Positions 1 to 10,492 of a stretch of DNA of 64,000 nt are shown piece by piece. This DNA is from Megalopta genalis (Eukaryota > Arthropoda > Insecta > Hymenoptera > Halictidae): contig NC_135016.1 of the NCBI RefSeq assembly GCF_051020955.1, positions 31,073,131-31,137,130 of the forward strand. The letters are read 5' to 3'. A model generated the notes under the pieces. That model saw only the letters and a list, made by a program, of their open reading frames with translations, did no database searches and was not told the origin of the DNA. Numbering within the stretch: the stretch's first letter is position 1; each line of letters opens with the position of its first letter. A program made the translations under genes and the position numbers.

Positions 1-92
1 GCCAGTAATCCAATTGGCATTTTGTTGTTACCTATTCTAAATTAATAGTATATATATTTTCATTCGTAACGTTTTATTTTATGTCTTACGGC

Positions 93-190
93 TTTTTTCG
101 ACACATAATCGAAAGAGCGCTATTGCGCTCTTCGGCGCTTTTCGACACATAATCGAAGGAGCGCTATTGCGCTCTTCGGCGCTTTTCGAT
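93..190. repeat. 44-bp tandem repeat, about 2.2 copies, with internal hairpin
   Basis: The motif CGACACATAATCGAA recurs at 99 and 143 (period 44), followed in both copies by GAGCGCTATTGCGCTC, a perfect 6-bp stem with a TATT loop. A third partial copy (CTTTTCG) closes the array near 188. The two full copies differ by about one base, so the duplication is recent or homogenised. It lies 35 bp upstream of the TTAA of the piggyBac-like element. The preceding bases 1-92 are AT-rich with nothing recognisable. Confidence 0.85.
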
Positions 191-224
191 CCTGTTTTTT
201 CAGAACCATCTGGTACGCAAACGG

Positions 225-644
225 TTAACACGTTCCGTGCCACGTGTACCATAAATGGTACACGTTAAACTTGACCATCAGGCCACGTGTACCATAAATG
301 GTACACGCGGACATATTTATTTAAAGCGCTGAAGACATACATTTTGTGACAAATTTGATTGTATAAAATATATTTCCACCAAAAGGATGAGAGGCATTGT
401 AAAAAATGCTGTATAGAACAAAGCACATAAATTTGTTTAATCGTTATATACACAATAACTATTAATTACAATGTTTGACTTTTTTAAAGCAAGAGCTGCA
501 TAAAAACGGTTGATTCGGGCAATCACTACTTATCTACTGATGATATAATGAAATATTATGTGGTAATGTATCAATCTTTAGTCAAAACATCAAATGGCCT
601 GAACGACAAGTTAGGCAAAAATGGCTTGGCACGGAACGTGTTAA
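225..644. mobile_element. piggyBac-like non-autonomous element (MITE) with TTAA duplication
   Basis: TTAA occurs at 225-228 and 641-644, the target site preferred and duplicated by piggyBac-type transposases. Immediately inside are 14-bp perfect terminal inverted repeats, CACGTTCCGTGCCA (229-242) and its complement (627-640). Just inside the left end are two copies, 43 bp apart, of the palindrome GTGTACCATAAATGGTACAC (244-263 and 287-306). The 412-bp interior has no transposase sequence. Its right subterminal region (CAAATGGCCTGAACG, near 590) resembles 31291-31305 in the element at 30607, so the two are related. Superfamily assignment rests on TTAA and end symmetry, not on a protein. Confidence 0.75.
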
Positions 645-1720
645 TAATAATAATAACAAAATTCACAAACCAGCAAAATTAACGGATAGAAAAAGAACAC
701 TGTTGTTTCAGCGACATCAGCAATTACGTAAATGTCCGGATACTTTCGGACAATGGCGAACTTAATGAACATCGCTCTTGTTAAATCGTCGGAACGAATC
801 TTATCCGTAAAATATCACGTTTGCGTCGCGTACACGGCAGGCGATGGAAATTCCAGGGGAACCCCGAAAATTATTTAACAACCGTCCGTTTATTTTCGCC
901 AGCACCGCGACACGTCGTTCCACCTGTTATTTTTTTGCGACGGTCTTTGTTTGCGCTGGGAAACGGATCCATCGGATCGCGTTCCAATCGCCGGACGGTG
1001 TACTTTCGTCACGTGCACCGAAACCAGCCAAATGTTGTCGTCCCACGACTGTCGTCGTTCGCTCCTCGAGGAAAACGATCCGCTTTACCTCTCGGGGTTT
1101 CCTCGGCGTGTCCTGTCTCCACGATCTCGTCCCTAATAAAGCTAATTGCGACTTCTCCGCTTCGTGGCCCGTCCGCTATCCGCCGCCCACGGCGGCCCTT
1201 CTGGCTCGTTCCTTCGACTCGTCCTTTTTCCGAACGCCGTCGTCGCCGCAGCCGCGTCAGCCCTCGTCTCCCGTTTCAAGTTCGACGACCACTCGACGTC
1301 GTTCCCGTTTCGCGATGGCCCCTTAAGGTGTTCCTCTCCAATTTACGCAACCTCCTCCGGATCCAAGGAACCAAGAACCCCATGGCTTCATGGTGTTCCA
1401 TAATTGCGGTACGTAATTAGCTTCGAGAAAGTACTACCAGACCTGAACACAACGCTGTCTGTGGGAGCGTACGCGTGTGAGAAAAAAAGCGAGTGCCTGA
1501 CAATGTCAGGCAATTTTCGAATGTGTTTTCGACGAGCCGCGCTGCGTTCACATGTTCTTCAATTCTGCTTACATTTCGATTTACCAACCCGACCCAAGCT
1601 CGTTGCTCGAGAAAGTCCTGACAATTTCTGAGTGCACGTGGGATTAGTGATCGATTGGAGACGATTTACGTAACAATAAGAAAATATATTTCGAAATACA
1701 AGTGTGAAAAGAAAAGAAAA
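645..1720. other. noncoding; CpG-rich island about 821-1400
   Basis: The first 170 bases are ordinary AT-rich DNA. From about 821 to 1400 the sequence turns CpG-rich and stays open in several frames at once on the plus strand, a composition effect rather than coding. Translations are Arg/Ser/Pro-rich without a recognisable domain. A perfect short palindrome TGCCTGACAATGTCAGGCA lies at about 1494-1512. It may be a conserved noncoding or promoter-proximal block; no exon can be supported. Confidence 0.35.
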
Positions 1721-2089
1721 TACAGGTTATCCAAAAATATGGTACTTCCGGGAAATGAGGGATTCCTGAGGTCATTCGAAGTAACTTTTTCCTTAGCGAA
1801 AATGCAATCCAACGTTTTGTTTACGAGTTATCAACGAAAAACACTGACCAATGAGACGCGAGCTCGACTAGCGCGAGGCGGCCGAGCCATTGGGAGCAAA
1901 CTGGAATTCGTCCGCTCGTTGGCTCGGCCGCCTTGCGTCAGCCGAACTGGCCTCTGATTGGTCAGTGTTTTTCGTTAATAACTCGTAAACAAAGCCGCGG
2001 ATTGTATTTACGCTAAGGAAAAGGTTACTTCAAATAACCTCAGGAACTCCTCATTTCTCAGAAGTGCTATAATTTTGGAACACTCTGTA
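1721..2089. mobile_element. TA-flanked inverted-repeat MITE, copy A (subfamily I)
   Basis: The left end (TACAGGTTATCC at 1721) and right end (GGAACACTCTGTA, ending 2089) are degraded forms of the family end TACAGGGTGTCCC. Long inverted arms contain the family-diagnostic blocks GTTTACGAGTTAT, ACACTGACCAATGAG on the left and their complements on the right (1950-2010). The spacer is GC-rich (GCGAGGCGGCCGAGCC and complement). No coding capacity. The TA at each border fits Tc1/mariner-type insertion. This is the most diverged of the complete copies (others at 6069, 43623, 47173, 51278). Confidence 0.85.
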
Positions 2090-3540
2090 CATATCTACCA
2101 AAATCATTGACTCACGGATCGCACTCTTCTCATTCCTTTCGCCGACTTCACTGCCCGCTAGCATAATTAATAACCACCGATAATTAATAACCACCCTCAC
2201 ATAATTCCATATTCTAATTTAATGGCATGGAATTAATTAAATGTATAAAACGATTGCTAATTAACGATGGACCATTAAATAAGTAAGATCTAAGATTGTG
2301 TATTTTACTCGGTTTTTGACATTGTCAGGCTGACCTTGTGCAAACGTTTCTATGCTAAAGTTTTGGCTTCTTGGTTACACGAGTGGCTCGAGGTAGAGTT
2401 GTTCTAGTAATCGTGATAGGGAAACCTTTTAGTTAGGGGCGGCAAGAGGAATACTTGGAATCAACGATGCACTCGAATGCCTCTTTGGAATTAGTAAAAT
2501 TACGTTGGCTTCTAATCAGTAAGTAGCAAGCGTCGCTGAGTAAGTAGCGAGACGTAAGTAGCAAGCGTTGCATTAGTATATATATTTGCAAACCGTTGCC
2601 TAAATCTTTCCCGAACTATACAATTGGACGACGGTTCGGCAGACAGTATCCTATTGTAGCGATAGAGAAGACGCTTCCACTTCGATCTCTTGAACGGACA
2701 TAGCGGAACTTCTGCCAAAGTCGGAACACATTGGCGGAACAACCGGTTCCATTGATTTCGATCCGTTTGATAACTTTTCAGTCGAAGTCCCCGCAATACT
2801 GTTCCCCGGGCACGACCACAGTTTGCGATTTCCGCGAATATACCCGGAGGATTAGGTGTCTGTTCTGTTTGTGTCAGATCCGATCTGGTGTTTCCAGAAA
2901 ATCAACCCTGTCTCTCTCCTACATTTTCACAAATTATTAGAATGCGTCCTGTTGGGAACGTAAAAGCGAGCGTCGCATATTCTCCTTTGGAAATTAACAA
3001 TCGGGCCCATGCGGATCTGCAGTATAAATACTGTTATTCGACTACTTTCAGGCGATTAATTAATATTTGTTAACACTACGCCGGCCGCAGATCTTAAATA
3101 TGATTCTTTTGTTCGACGCCGGCATAATAGCTTGGAAATTTTAGATTTAAAAAAAAATTTCGAAGATGGCGGTAATATAAATTCCTAAAATTAAAATATG
3201 TCATCCAAGAATTTTCGTACTTAATTCTTAGTTAAATAAGCACAATGCTATAGTTAGTTCGCTGCCTTTTAACACCCAAGAAATATAGTTCAAATGTTAT
3301 TTCAGTTTTTTAAAATGCCACCAAAGTGTACCACCGGCATACAGCAGATAGTTTTTGCATGGCACCAACGTGTTGCCACCGGACGGCATAGTGTTAATAC
3401 AAACATATTTGAAGCTGTAGACTACCTAATTATTTATGCAGAAATTACGATAGGAATGGTCAGAGCAATGTGTGGATCGCTAGACGAGGAAAACAAGTAC
3501 TGAAAGAACGTAGACGACAGAAAATGTGAACTTTGTAAGT
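2090..3540. other. noncoding, AT-rich; short local duplications
   Basis: No gene recognised. Small local repeats are visible: ATAATTAATAACCACC-type duplication with 17-bp period at 2163-2195, and AAGTAGCAAGCG repeated with variants at 2522-2570. Short open frames here lack any family signature. Confidence 0.5.
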
Positions 3541-3565
3541 TACATTCGAGTACAATCAATTCTAC

Positions 3566-3720
3566 CTAATTGATGCTCGATTTGTACACAAAAATGAACA
3601 ATTTGGGAAGGGGTGATACGATTAGCGATTAGATTAGGGGTGATTCGAGCCTTGCGGTTCGTTTTTATAGTTACCGGATCGTCAACAATTATAAAAACGA
3701 GCCGCAAGGCTTAATCAGAA
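3566..3720. repeat. dispersed hairpin repeat, copy 1 of 3
   Basis: A segment resembling 24515-24640 and 35821-35960: a TAATTGATGCTCG-like start, GGACAATTTGGGAAGG-like middle, GATACGATT, then a hairpin. The hairpin arms are GCCTTGCGG-TTCGTTTTTATAGTT (3649-3672) and the complementary AATTATAAAAACGAGCCGCAAGGC (3687-3710 region). The shared colinear order over about 140 bp in three places marks a dispersed repeat, probably the end of an uncharacterised foldback transposon. No ORF. Confidence 0.7.
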
Positions 3721-6068
3721 ATTAATCGAATGGAAAGTAAATTGATTCGATTTTATACTGCTAGCTATAACGTAAGCTTTAATTGTTACATTCATATTAA
3801 TTGTATGGTAAATTATGAATGTGATAACAAGGCGTTTAAAGCAAAGTTCATTTTCTTGGCCACAGAGACTGAAAACTTAAATTATACGGAATGTCCATTT
3901 TATCTGGAAATCTAAAATATCTCAGGAAAGTGGACAGATGTTTTAACAAAAGCTGTTTGATATGGAAGGGAGCATTCGACTGGACTATCGATTTTAGCAG
4001 TTTGTTTCGTTCAAATGTACTGTCGTAACAGCTTTCCTATGTAATATATATTCGTCATGAATCATTTCTAAACTATCTATGGATATTATTTGTCGAAAAT
4101 TTGTTAATACATTCCAAAACGATTAACATGTGATGCTTTAATCTTCGTTATTTGCTCATATGCGAAACACGATTATTATCTCAGAGCGAGTACCATTTGA
4201 AGTTCCACTCCGTTATAGTCTGACTTATGACAGACTTATTCCCCTTAACGAGACTGGCACTTGAAACGAACTCATCGTTACTAGTTAATTTACCACTCCA
4301 GTTTAGCGTTTTAACGTAACAGTAACAGAATAGCACATTCAGTCCACCAAGATACTGTATCATATAATATTTAACCGAATTTAATCGTTATTTATTAAAC
4401 AAACTTTCTTGCTTATCCAAAATATTAATTTGAAATTTTCAACAAGCATACGAGTCACCGACATCTACGAAAGGTATTTTTTAAACTTTCCTAATAGGCA
4501 AAGATTGAAAAGTTACAAAACGAAAGTTTTTCACTTTTTTTATTATTCCAAGTAACGGCAAAATTTTAAAAAAATTCATTTCGGTGATTATCTAGTAGAC
4601 TGGTTCCTCGATCACCTACAGAAAATTCAAATCATTTCGTCCAGTTTAAGGAAGTTGCATTTTAAAGGGTTTTGCGAACACTTGTGGGTCACAGTATAAC
4701 ACACATACATGTATAAATATCGATAGGTTTTGCGTCGAAGAATCTTCCCTCGTGAACAACGCAATATCATTCCCACTTCGAAGTGACTCCAAGATTAATT
4801 ATACTTGTTGTTGCCGGCCAACCGAGTGATTAAACTTTCCTTTGTAATTGTCACGAGTGAGTCGTTAAATCGATGCAAGCAGGATAACCGTTATATTACA
4901 AAATTCATCGAATTTCTCCCGGAGGGTCGGTTAACTCGATCGGATTCGCCGCTGATGAATTTTATACATATTGAATAAACTCATAAATCCCCGACTAATC
5001 GGCCCCTCCTGCCGAGGTCTCTCGATCAGATTGTCGGAGCCATTTCGAGGCGTTCCATTCTCATTTAGTCGAATTGGAAGGATGGGAAGGGCGGTTTCCT
5101 CGCGGTAAAGCCGACGAACGACTCGTCGGTTCTTCTTCCTTCCATCATTATTCCATGTCCTGCCGACGTCGTGCTTCCTACCCTTGTAATTTTTCATTCA
5201 CCGCGAGCATTCAGCTTTCCTGTCGACAGGAGGGAGAGAGCCCGAAGATGGGGCCTTCCTTTTTTTTCAACTGCGAAGCTCGAAAGTCTCAAAACAACCC
5301 TCCCGCGGGATGAAATCTCGCGTCATTCGCGTCTTCTTCATCCCTTGAATCTACAGAGGCTTCGAAGAGCATTTAAACAATATGTTTTCGAGTTTCTAAA
5401 GTTTCTCGATGTTTTATATATCGTAATTTTGTGAGAAAAAATCGGATAACAATACTTTTCTATTACATCGCAAATAAGAAACGTATCTGTGAACCACAGA
5501 AAATTTTTTTCATGCCCGAATCCATCGTAGATTTGTGAAAAATGCAACTTCCCCTGTAGAACAATCGCCTAAAACTCTCGATGTACGAAATTAATGATAG
5601 AGCAAGTCTAAAACATTATTCTTTAAAATGGGACGTCTTGAACAATACAGTTGTAATACTTTTTTAAAAATGTGTTAACGCTACGAATTGAAAGCCGAAA
5701 AAAATCAGAAATTTCCCTTTCGGCCCTGTTCGTCAAACAATGCCAACCAGTTTCTCGGAAATGCCGTTACTTTCTTCAGAATTTAACATTTTATTTTATT
5801 ATAATTCATTATGATCCAAAAGTCGAGCCATCATCTCTAGCCTCCATAGATTCCTTTCTTTTTGGCATACTTTGTCAAGTCGAAATGCTTTCCCACGACT
5901 TTGTTTTGATACAGTGTGACTCGCGGGCGAAGCAAACCTGGCCAGTCCTGCCTGCAAGTGTAAACACGTTTGGACGGTGCTGGGCGGCCTGGCACGTCGC
6001 GAGCACGGCGCGCGTAGTGTGAACTTGATCGGCCTTGGAGCACGACTAGCACGTACCTATGACGTATA
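3721..6068. other. noncoding; nothing recognised, GC rise about 4900-5350
   Basis: AT-rich DNA with a modestly GC-richer stretch around 4900-5350 and another at about 5920-6060. Short open frames in these patches are shadows of each other on both strands. No splice-flanked exon with a recognisable domain was seen. Confidence 0.5.
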
Positions 6069-6496
6069 TACAGGGTGTCCCAAAAATGTCTCGCAATCCG
6101 AAAGTAGCAGGTTCCTCGGGTCATTCGAAGCAACTTTATCTTTTACAAAAATTTTCTCCGAGGCACCGTTAACGAGTTATTAACGAAAGACAGTGACCAA
6201 TGAGAGGCGACCTCAGCTGGCGCTGGGCGGCCGAGCCAACAGCGCCAGCGGCCGAGCGGTCGAATCCCAGCTCAGCTGGCGCGAGGCGACCGAGCCAATG
6301 AGCGGAACTGGGCTTCGTGCGCTGGTTGACTGGGCCGCCTCGCGTCAGCCGTACTCGATTCTTATTGGTCACTGTTTTTCGTTAATAACTCGTTAACGGT
6401 GCCTCGGAGAACATTTTTGTAAAGGAAGAAGTTACTTCAAATGATCCGAGGAACCCGCCGTTTCCGGATTGCGAAATATTTTTGGGACACACTGTA
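6069..6496. mobile_element. TA-flanked inverted-repeat MITE, copy B (subfamily II)
   Basis: It begins TACAGGGTGTCCCAAAAATG (6069) and ends TTTTTGGGACACACTGTA (ending 6496), with long complementary arms. Subfamily II is recognised by TTACAAAAATTTTCTCCGAG and CACCGTTAACGAGTTATTAA in place of the subfamily I sequence. Inside is a single 59-bp period of the unit that is amplified in copy D: CAGCTGGCGC starts at about 6215 and again at 6274. No transposase. It must be moved by an enzyme encoded elsewhere, by inference of the Tc1/mariner type because of the TA borders. Confidence 0.9.
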
Positions 6497-6692
6497 AATG
6501 AGTCACGAGCCTTAACATCGCGACATTGCTACGAAGATCGGCGGGCGAACAATTCGAAGGAAGATTAAAAACTAATAAATAAACTAAAGCTTATAAATAT
6601 TACCTATATAATTGAATATTTATTGAAAAAATGTATTTATATATAGCTGAGACGCGCGAGGAGTCGAAAATTTCGAGGCGAGACCTTGACAG
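6497..6692. other. noncoding spacer
   Basis: AT-rich DNA between MITE copy B and the possible LTR. Nothing recognised. Confidence 0.5.
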
Positions 6693-6959
6693 TGTTACGG
6701 TCCGGCGGACTTACAGAGCCAAGGGATGACGTCTTGAGGGTGCCGTCCGCGCGAATCAACGGCGTGAAATTCAAACAGACAAATGAACTTATACCAAGTT
6801 GCGTTCTACGCTGAACTCTTACAATGAATAGAATAAATTAAGTTTACTTGTAAAATATGTCTTATGTCTATATACGCTCTTATATACCTATGTGTTATCT
6901 TACCTTACAATATTAACATAACCTACGCGATACGTCAGCTTCACATAGCTGACGTAACA
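6693..6959. mobile_element. possible solo LTR (weak)
   Basis: The segment starts TGTTACGG and ends GACGTAACA, giving a 7-bp terminal inverted pair TGTTACG/CGTAACA with TG..CA ends as in retroviral-type LTRs; BEL/Pao-like LTRs often begin TGTTACG. An AATAAA lies inside (about 6830) and a 9-bp hairpin TACGTCAGC/GCTGACGTA closes the right end. I could not find a matching target duplication (left GACAG, right ACGAG), and no second copy or internal protein is present, so this stays tentative. Confidence 0.33.
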
Positions 6960-6989
6960 ACGAGATCGATAATTACATCGAGCTAATGG

Positions 6990-7313
6990 TTGTGAAGCAG
7001 AGCTGGAGAAAAAGAGATTTTTTTAAGTAGTAAAGAGACAATAGACAATTTTATCTTCTCATGTAATACAGAATTTGGCAAATAAACTTTTTTTAAAATA
7101 CTAGTTATACGTATGGAAATAGCATTTCAAATATATTTAACGAGGTAATATCTGTATGTAACTAATATTTCAAAAAAAGTTTAATTGTTAAATTCTATAT
7201 TACATGAGAAGATAAAAATATTTATAGTTAATTATTTTTTATTATTATTTTTTACTAATTTATGATCTATTTACTAGCCTAAAAATCTATTTTTCGTCAT
7301 CCCTATTGTGAAG
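6990..7313. mobile_element. hAT-type MITE with 8-bp target duplication
   Basis: The 8-bp direct repeat TTGTGAAG flanks the element at 6990-6997 and 7306-7313. The element (6998-7305) has ends CAGAGCTGGAGAAAAAGAGA and, on the other strand, TAGGGATGACGAAAAATAGA, which fit the YARNG start of hAT ends. Further in, a strong inverted repeat of about 60 bp pairs ATCTTCTCATGTAATA (about 7051) with its complement near 7200-7220, so the whole unit can fold back. 308 bp, no ORF. The 8-bp duplication plus the end motif is the classic hAT combination. Confidence 0.78.
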
Positions 7314-9522
7314 TAAATGCGAGTAACAATGTAAAATTGTATAATTTATAAAATAATATTTTGCTATAATTATAGGATATGATATCGGTTGTGCAATCTC
7401 TTCTCGAATTTTGCCAGATACATAGTATGTACTGAGATGTTGCAAATGTAATTTCGGTCTTTCAAATAGAGAGCTTACAGAAGAAACCTAAATTACTTTT
7501 ACAACAACTTAATTCGCGCAGCAGTTTCGTTCGTGGATTTATCATGCGTCGGAGTCTCGTCATTCCTGTAATCCCAGCAACGACCAGACTGCGTTCTTGA
7601 GAAGTGTGGTCGCAGGTACCGAGACCCGCAAACTGTCAAGACTTCTACTACAAATGTGTTTTATTTGACAGCCTAATTCTCCCTTTTGAGAAGGGTGAGG
7701 CCTGCGAAACCGCGGAATCAGCTCGATCCTCAGTGATTCTCAAACTCCAACGAAGATCAGAGATTACAACAAATTCTGAACTGTACTTGGCCTTTATTAT
7801 TACATTACATAATTTTCTGCATTCTAATTACTTGATTTTGATAACTGGTTACTCAAATTAATAATGTATTTATTAATATTGGTAGTGGCTGGGGAACATT
7901 TATTTGATTTTTAAAAATGAGAAAACTGGGAAAACTAAAATTGTAAATAATTGTGTGTAGAAAGTTCTATGTTATTCTAACATTCTTAACATTTTTAGGA
8001 TAGTTTGAATTTTATCACGGTTTTCGTCGTAAAAATGCAAACTTTCATTTTATAATATTATTTAATAAGAGCCAATATAAATTAAAAATTTATAAATTAA
8101 AAGATCTTTTGTACTAAAAATAAAATACAGTGTAGTAAAACCTCGATTATCCGAACTAATTGAAGAGCCATGGATAATCCACTGTAACATAAATTGTTGT
8201 TAATATTCAGATTTCCTTGAGTTTTAATCTGTACAAATCATAGGCGCGTACAAATTTATAATCTAATTATTGAAAGCGATTGTCCTCGGGGAAAAAAAAT
8301 TTGGCGCGGAAAGCATAAAGAACCCTCCGAAATTTGAGAAGCGATATTAAAGATGCAGAGAGACTTGACATGATGGATACGCACTCCCGACTAAGAAGGC
8401 CATCTCATGAAAAATAGAGCTTTCCCATTCGTGGTGCGGAAGACAATCTTGTTACGCCTAGCGCTCGATCATCGCGATAAGACTCCCCTTCTATTGTCGG
8501 AAATGATCTTTGAGGTTCTAATCGCCGTTCAGAATGTCTCCACGTTCAACGGGAAATTCCCAAGTCCTGTCAGCATACTATAATATTTGAATGATTGCAA
8601 TAACGTGCATTAACAGCACTAGGTGATATACAGTTTTTTGGTAATTCGACTACTATCTTAATCAAACGGTAATGAATCCTGAGCTTCGTTGCTGTTTTTA
8701 CAATTGTTCAACGATAGATGAATGTCACGTACGTGAATTAGTAAATTCGCATAAAGTAAAAAGACACAAGATTATTTGTAACAGTCAGTGAATAAACAGA
8801 CTATATACTTTATAAGCTGCTTTATAAAGTAAATATTTCGTATCATTGCGGTTGAAAATTATATCTTGTGTTTTTTAATTAATTCGGATTGAAAAATAAT
8901 GACATCTTATTCAATTTTAATACGACTATTAGTTTCATGGATGTTGGAGACTTTTTAAAAACTTTTTAAATGTACAAAAAGATTCGTTAGTTACAAATAC
9001 TATCTAGAAATGGACAGTACTATAAAATAAACGATGCAACATTTAGAGTAACAGAAAAATATAGCATTATATTGATATTTATACACATAAGATTGTGAAT
9101 CTTCGCGTAAAATATAACTTGTTAAGTATTATTTCTAAGGACACGTATTAAACAAAAGATTATTTGTTGTGCCAACGACCCCAATATTTTACCATCGAAC
9201 TGCAATACATTATCGAAATCATACTGTATATTTCATAGCATCATTTTTCACGTTCATGTTCACCGCGAATGCGTAAAAGCCCGCACTTAAGGCTTACTAA
9301 TGCTCGACTCTGGAAAAAGAAACAAATAAAAAAGACAGCTCGGCTGCAATCAGACAAATATGCAAAAAGATCCATGTCCGGGATCATCGCGGGATCTCGC
9401 AGAATCACGTGTTTCCGTCCGCGTCGAATGCTTCGAGTATGCAAATTGGGGTGCCGCAATCTGCAGAGTGAGACGGCGAAAAATGTCAAGACGCGTCGCG
9501 TAAAATAGAAAATTTCGGAATG
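7314..9522. other. noncoding, AT-rich
   Basis: No gene recognised. A pogo/Tigger-like fragment is listed separately at 8131-8200. The stretch 8280-8560 is somewhat GC-richer but shows no domain-bearing frame. Confidence 0.5.
8131..8200. mobile_element. pogo/Tigger-like end fragment
   Basis: CAGTGTAGTAAAACCTCGAT followed by TATCCGAAC, and 40 bp later GGATAATCCACTGTAA in opposite sense, resemble the CAGT..ACCTCGATTATCCG ends common in pogo-type elements. Only the termini are visible; the interior is a few tens of bases. Confidence 0.4.
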
Positions 9523-10492
9523 TACAGTGGCTCCAGAAAGTATTGGAACATCAAACTTCCTATGTTTTCCAACGTTTCCGTGCCGTTCAGTTTCCCACGC
9601 GCAAAAACATCTTAAGGGAAAACATATTTAAGTTACACGAACCGATTCTGATGCAACTTTTGCGTCCACATTCAAGTGGTGTAAACAACCCTGAAAGTTT
9701 GGGGTCAAAACAGTTTTTTAAGATATCTAAGAGATCAGGGAACGTGGAAGAGTAACAATTTCATAAGTTTTGTACTTTCGTACAGATAATTTACCAGCGG
9801 AAGTAAAATCTTTGGATATTGTTTGCAATTTTTCTCGATATTACGCCATTTTAATGCAGTGATCTATTAATGTGAATTATCAACAATAATTATTAAATTC
9901 ATAATATTTCTCCAGCTTGTGTAACGGAAGGTATTTAAGCTCGTTTTATAGATAATAAAATAAGCAATGCTGTGATAGATGCCATAAGTTGGTTTTGCAA
10001 TATTTAGAGGAAGTGCAAGCATATTTTCTTGAATCAACTACCAGAAGCTCGAACGTATTTATCCTACTTATTAAAGTAAATCTAAAACGGCAGAATTATT
10101 TTCAGATAGAAAGAATTATTTTCCAATTTCTATCGAAGGTGTCACAAGACACCTTCCAATAATTTCTATTTAACACTATTTTTACCAAATAAGTTAAACG
10201 ACATCTGTTAATAATTTTTAATAAAATGCGATCGCTTCTCGAGTTTTGCCACAGTTATTACAAACTGAATTCTGTAAATTTTATAATACAAAATATCGGT
10301 AAAAATAGTATTAAATAAAATTTGATCAAAGATCGTTGATACAAACTTTGTGAAACAAAAATTGTTAATTTTGAAATTACCATAATTATTAGCGATCCCA
10401 TTACGTCCCCTGAGGGTGCAAAGGGTTGCAAATATCCCGAATTTATCGAAAATCAGAATTTTAGTGTTCAATTATTTTTGGCAGCCACCGTA
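9523..10492. mobile_element. decayed Tc1-like element or derivative
   Basis: The left end TACAGTGGCTCCAGAAAGTA (9523) and the right end read on the minus strand TACGGTGGCTGCCAAAAATA (ending 10492) are imperfect inverted repeats of roughly 29 bp, both bounded by TA. The form CAGTGGCTC..AAAGTATT is typical of Tc1-type elements. The roughly 970-bp interior has no identifiable DDE transposase; open frames at 9543-9755 and 10208-10471 match nothing I know. A perfect 9-bp hairpin GAAGGTGTC/GACACCTTC lies at 10135-10156. Confidence 0.55.

Noticed and set aside
821..1420. 199-codon open frame and three overlapping companions
   Set aside because: Several plus-strand frames are open at once in CpG-rich DNA; no domain or codon pattern favours any one.
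6693..6959. Confident BEL/Pao solo LTR
   Set aside because: The TGTTACG..CGTAACA ends fit, but there is no target duplication or second copy, so it is kept only as a weak candidate.
7011..7290. microRNA precursor hairpins (also 58809-59325)
   Set aside because: Arms are too long and explained by transposon or palindrome structure; no known insect miRNA seed recognised by eye.
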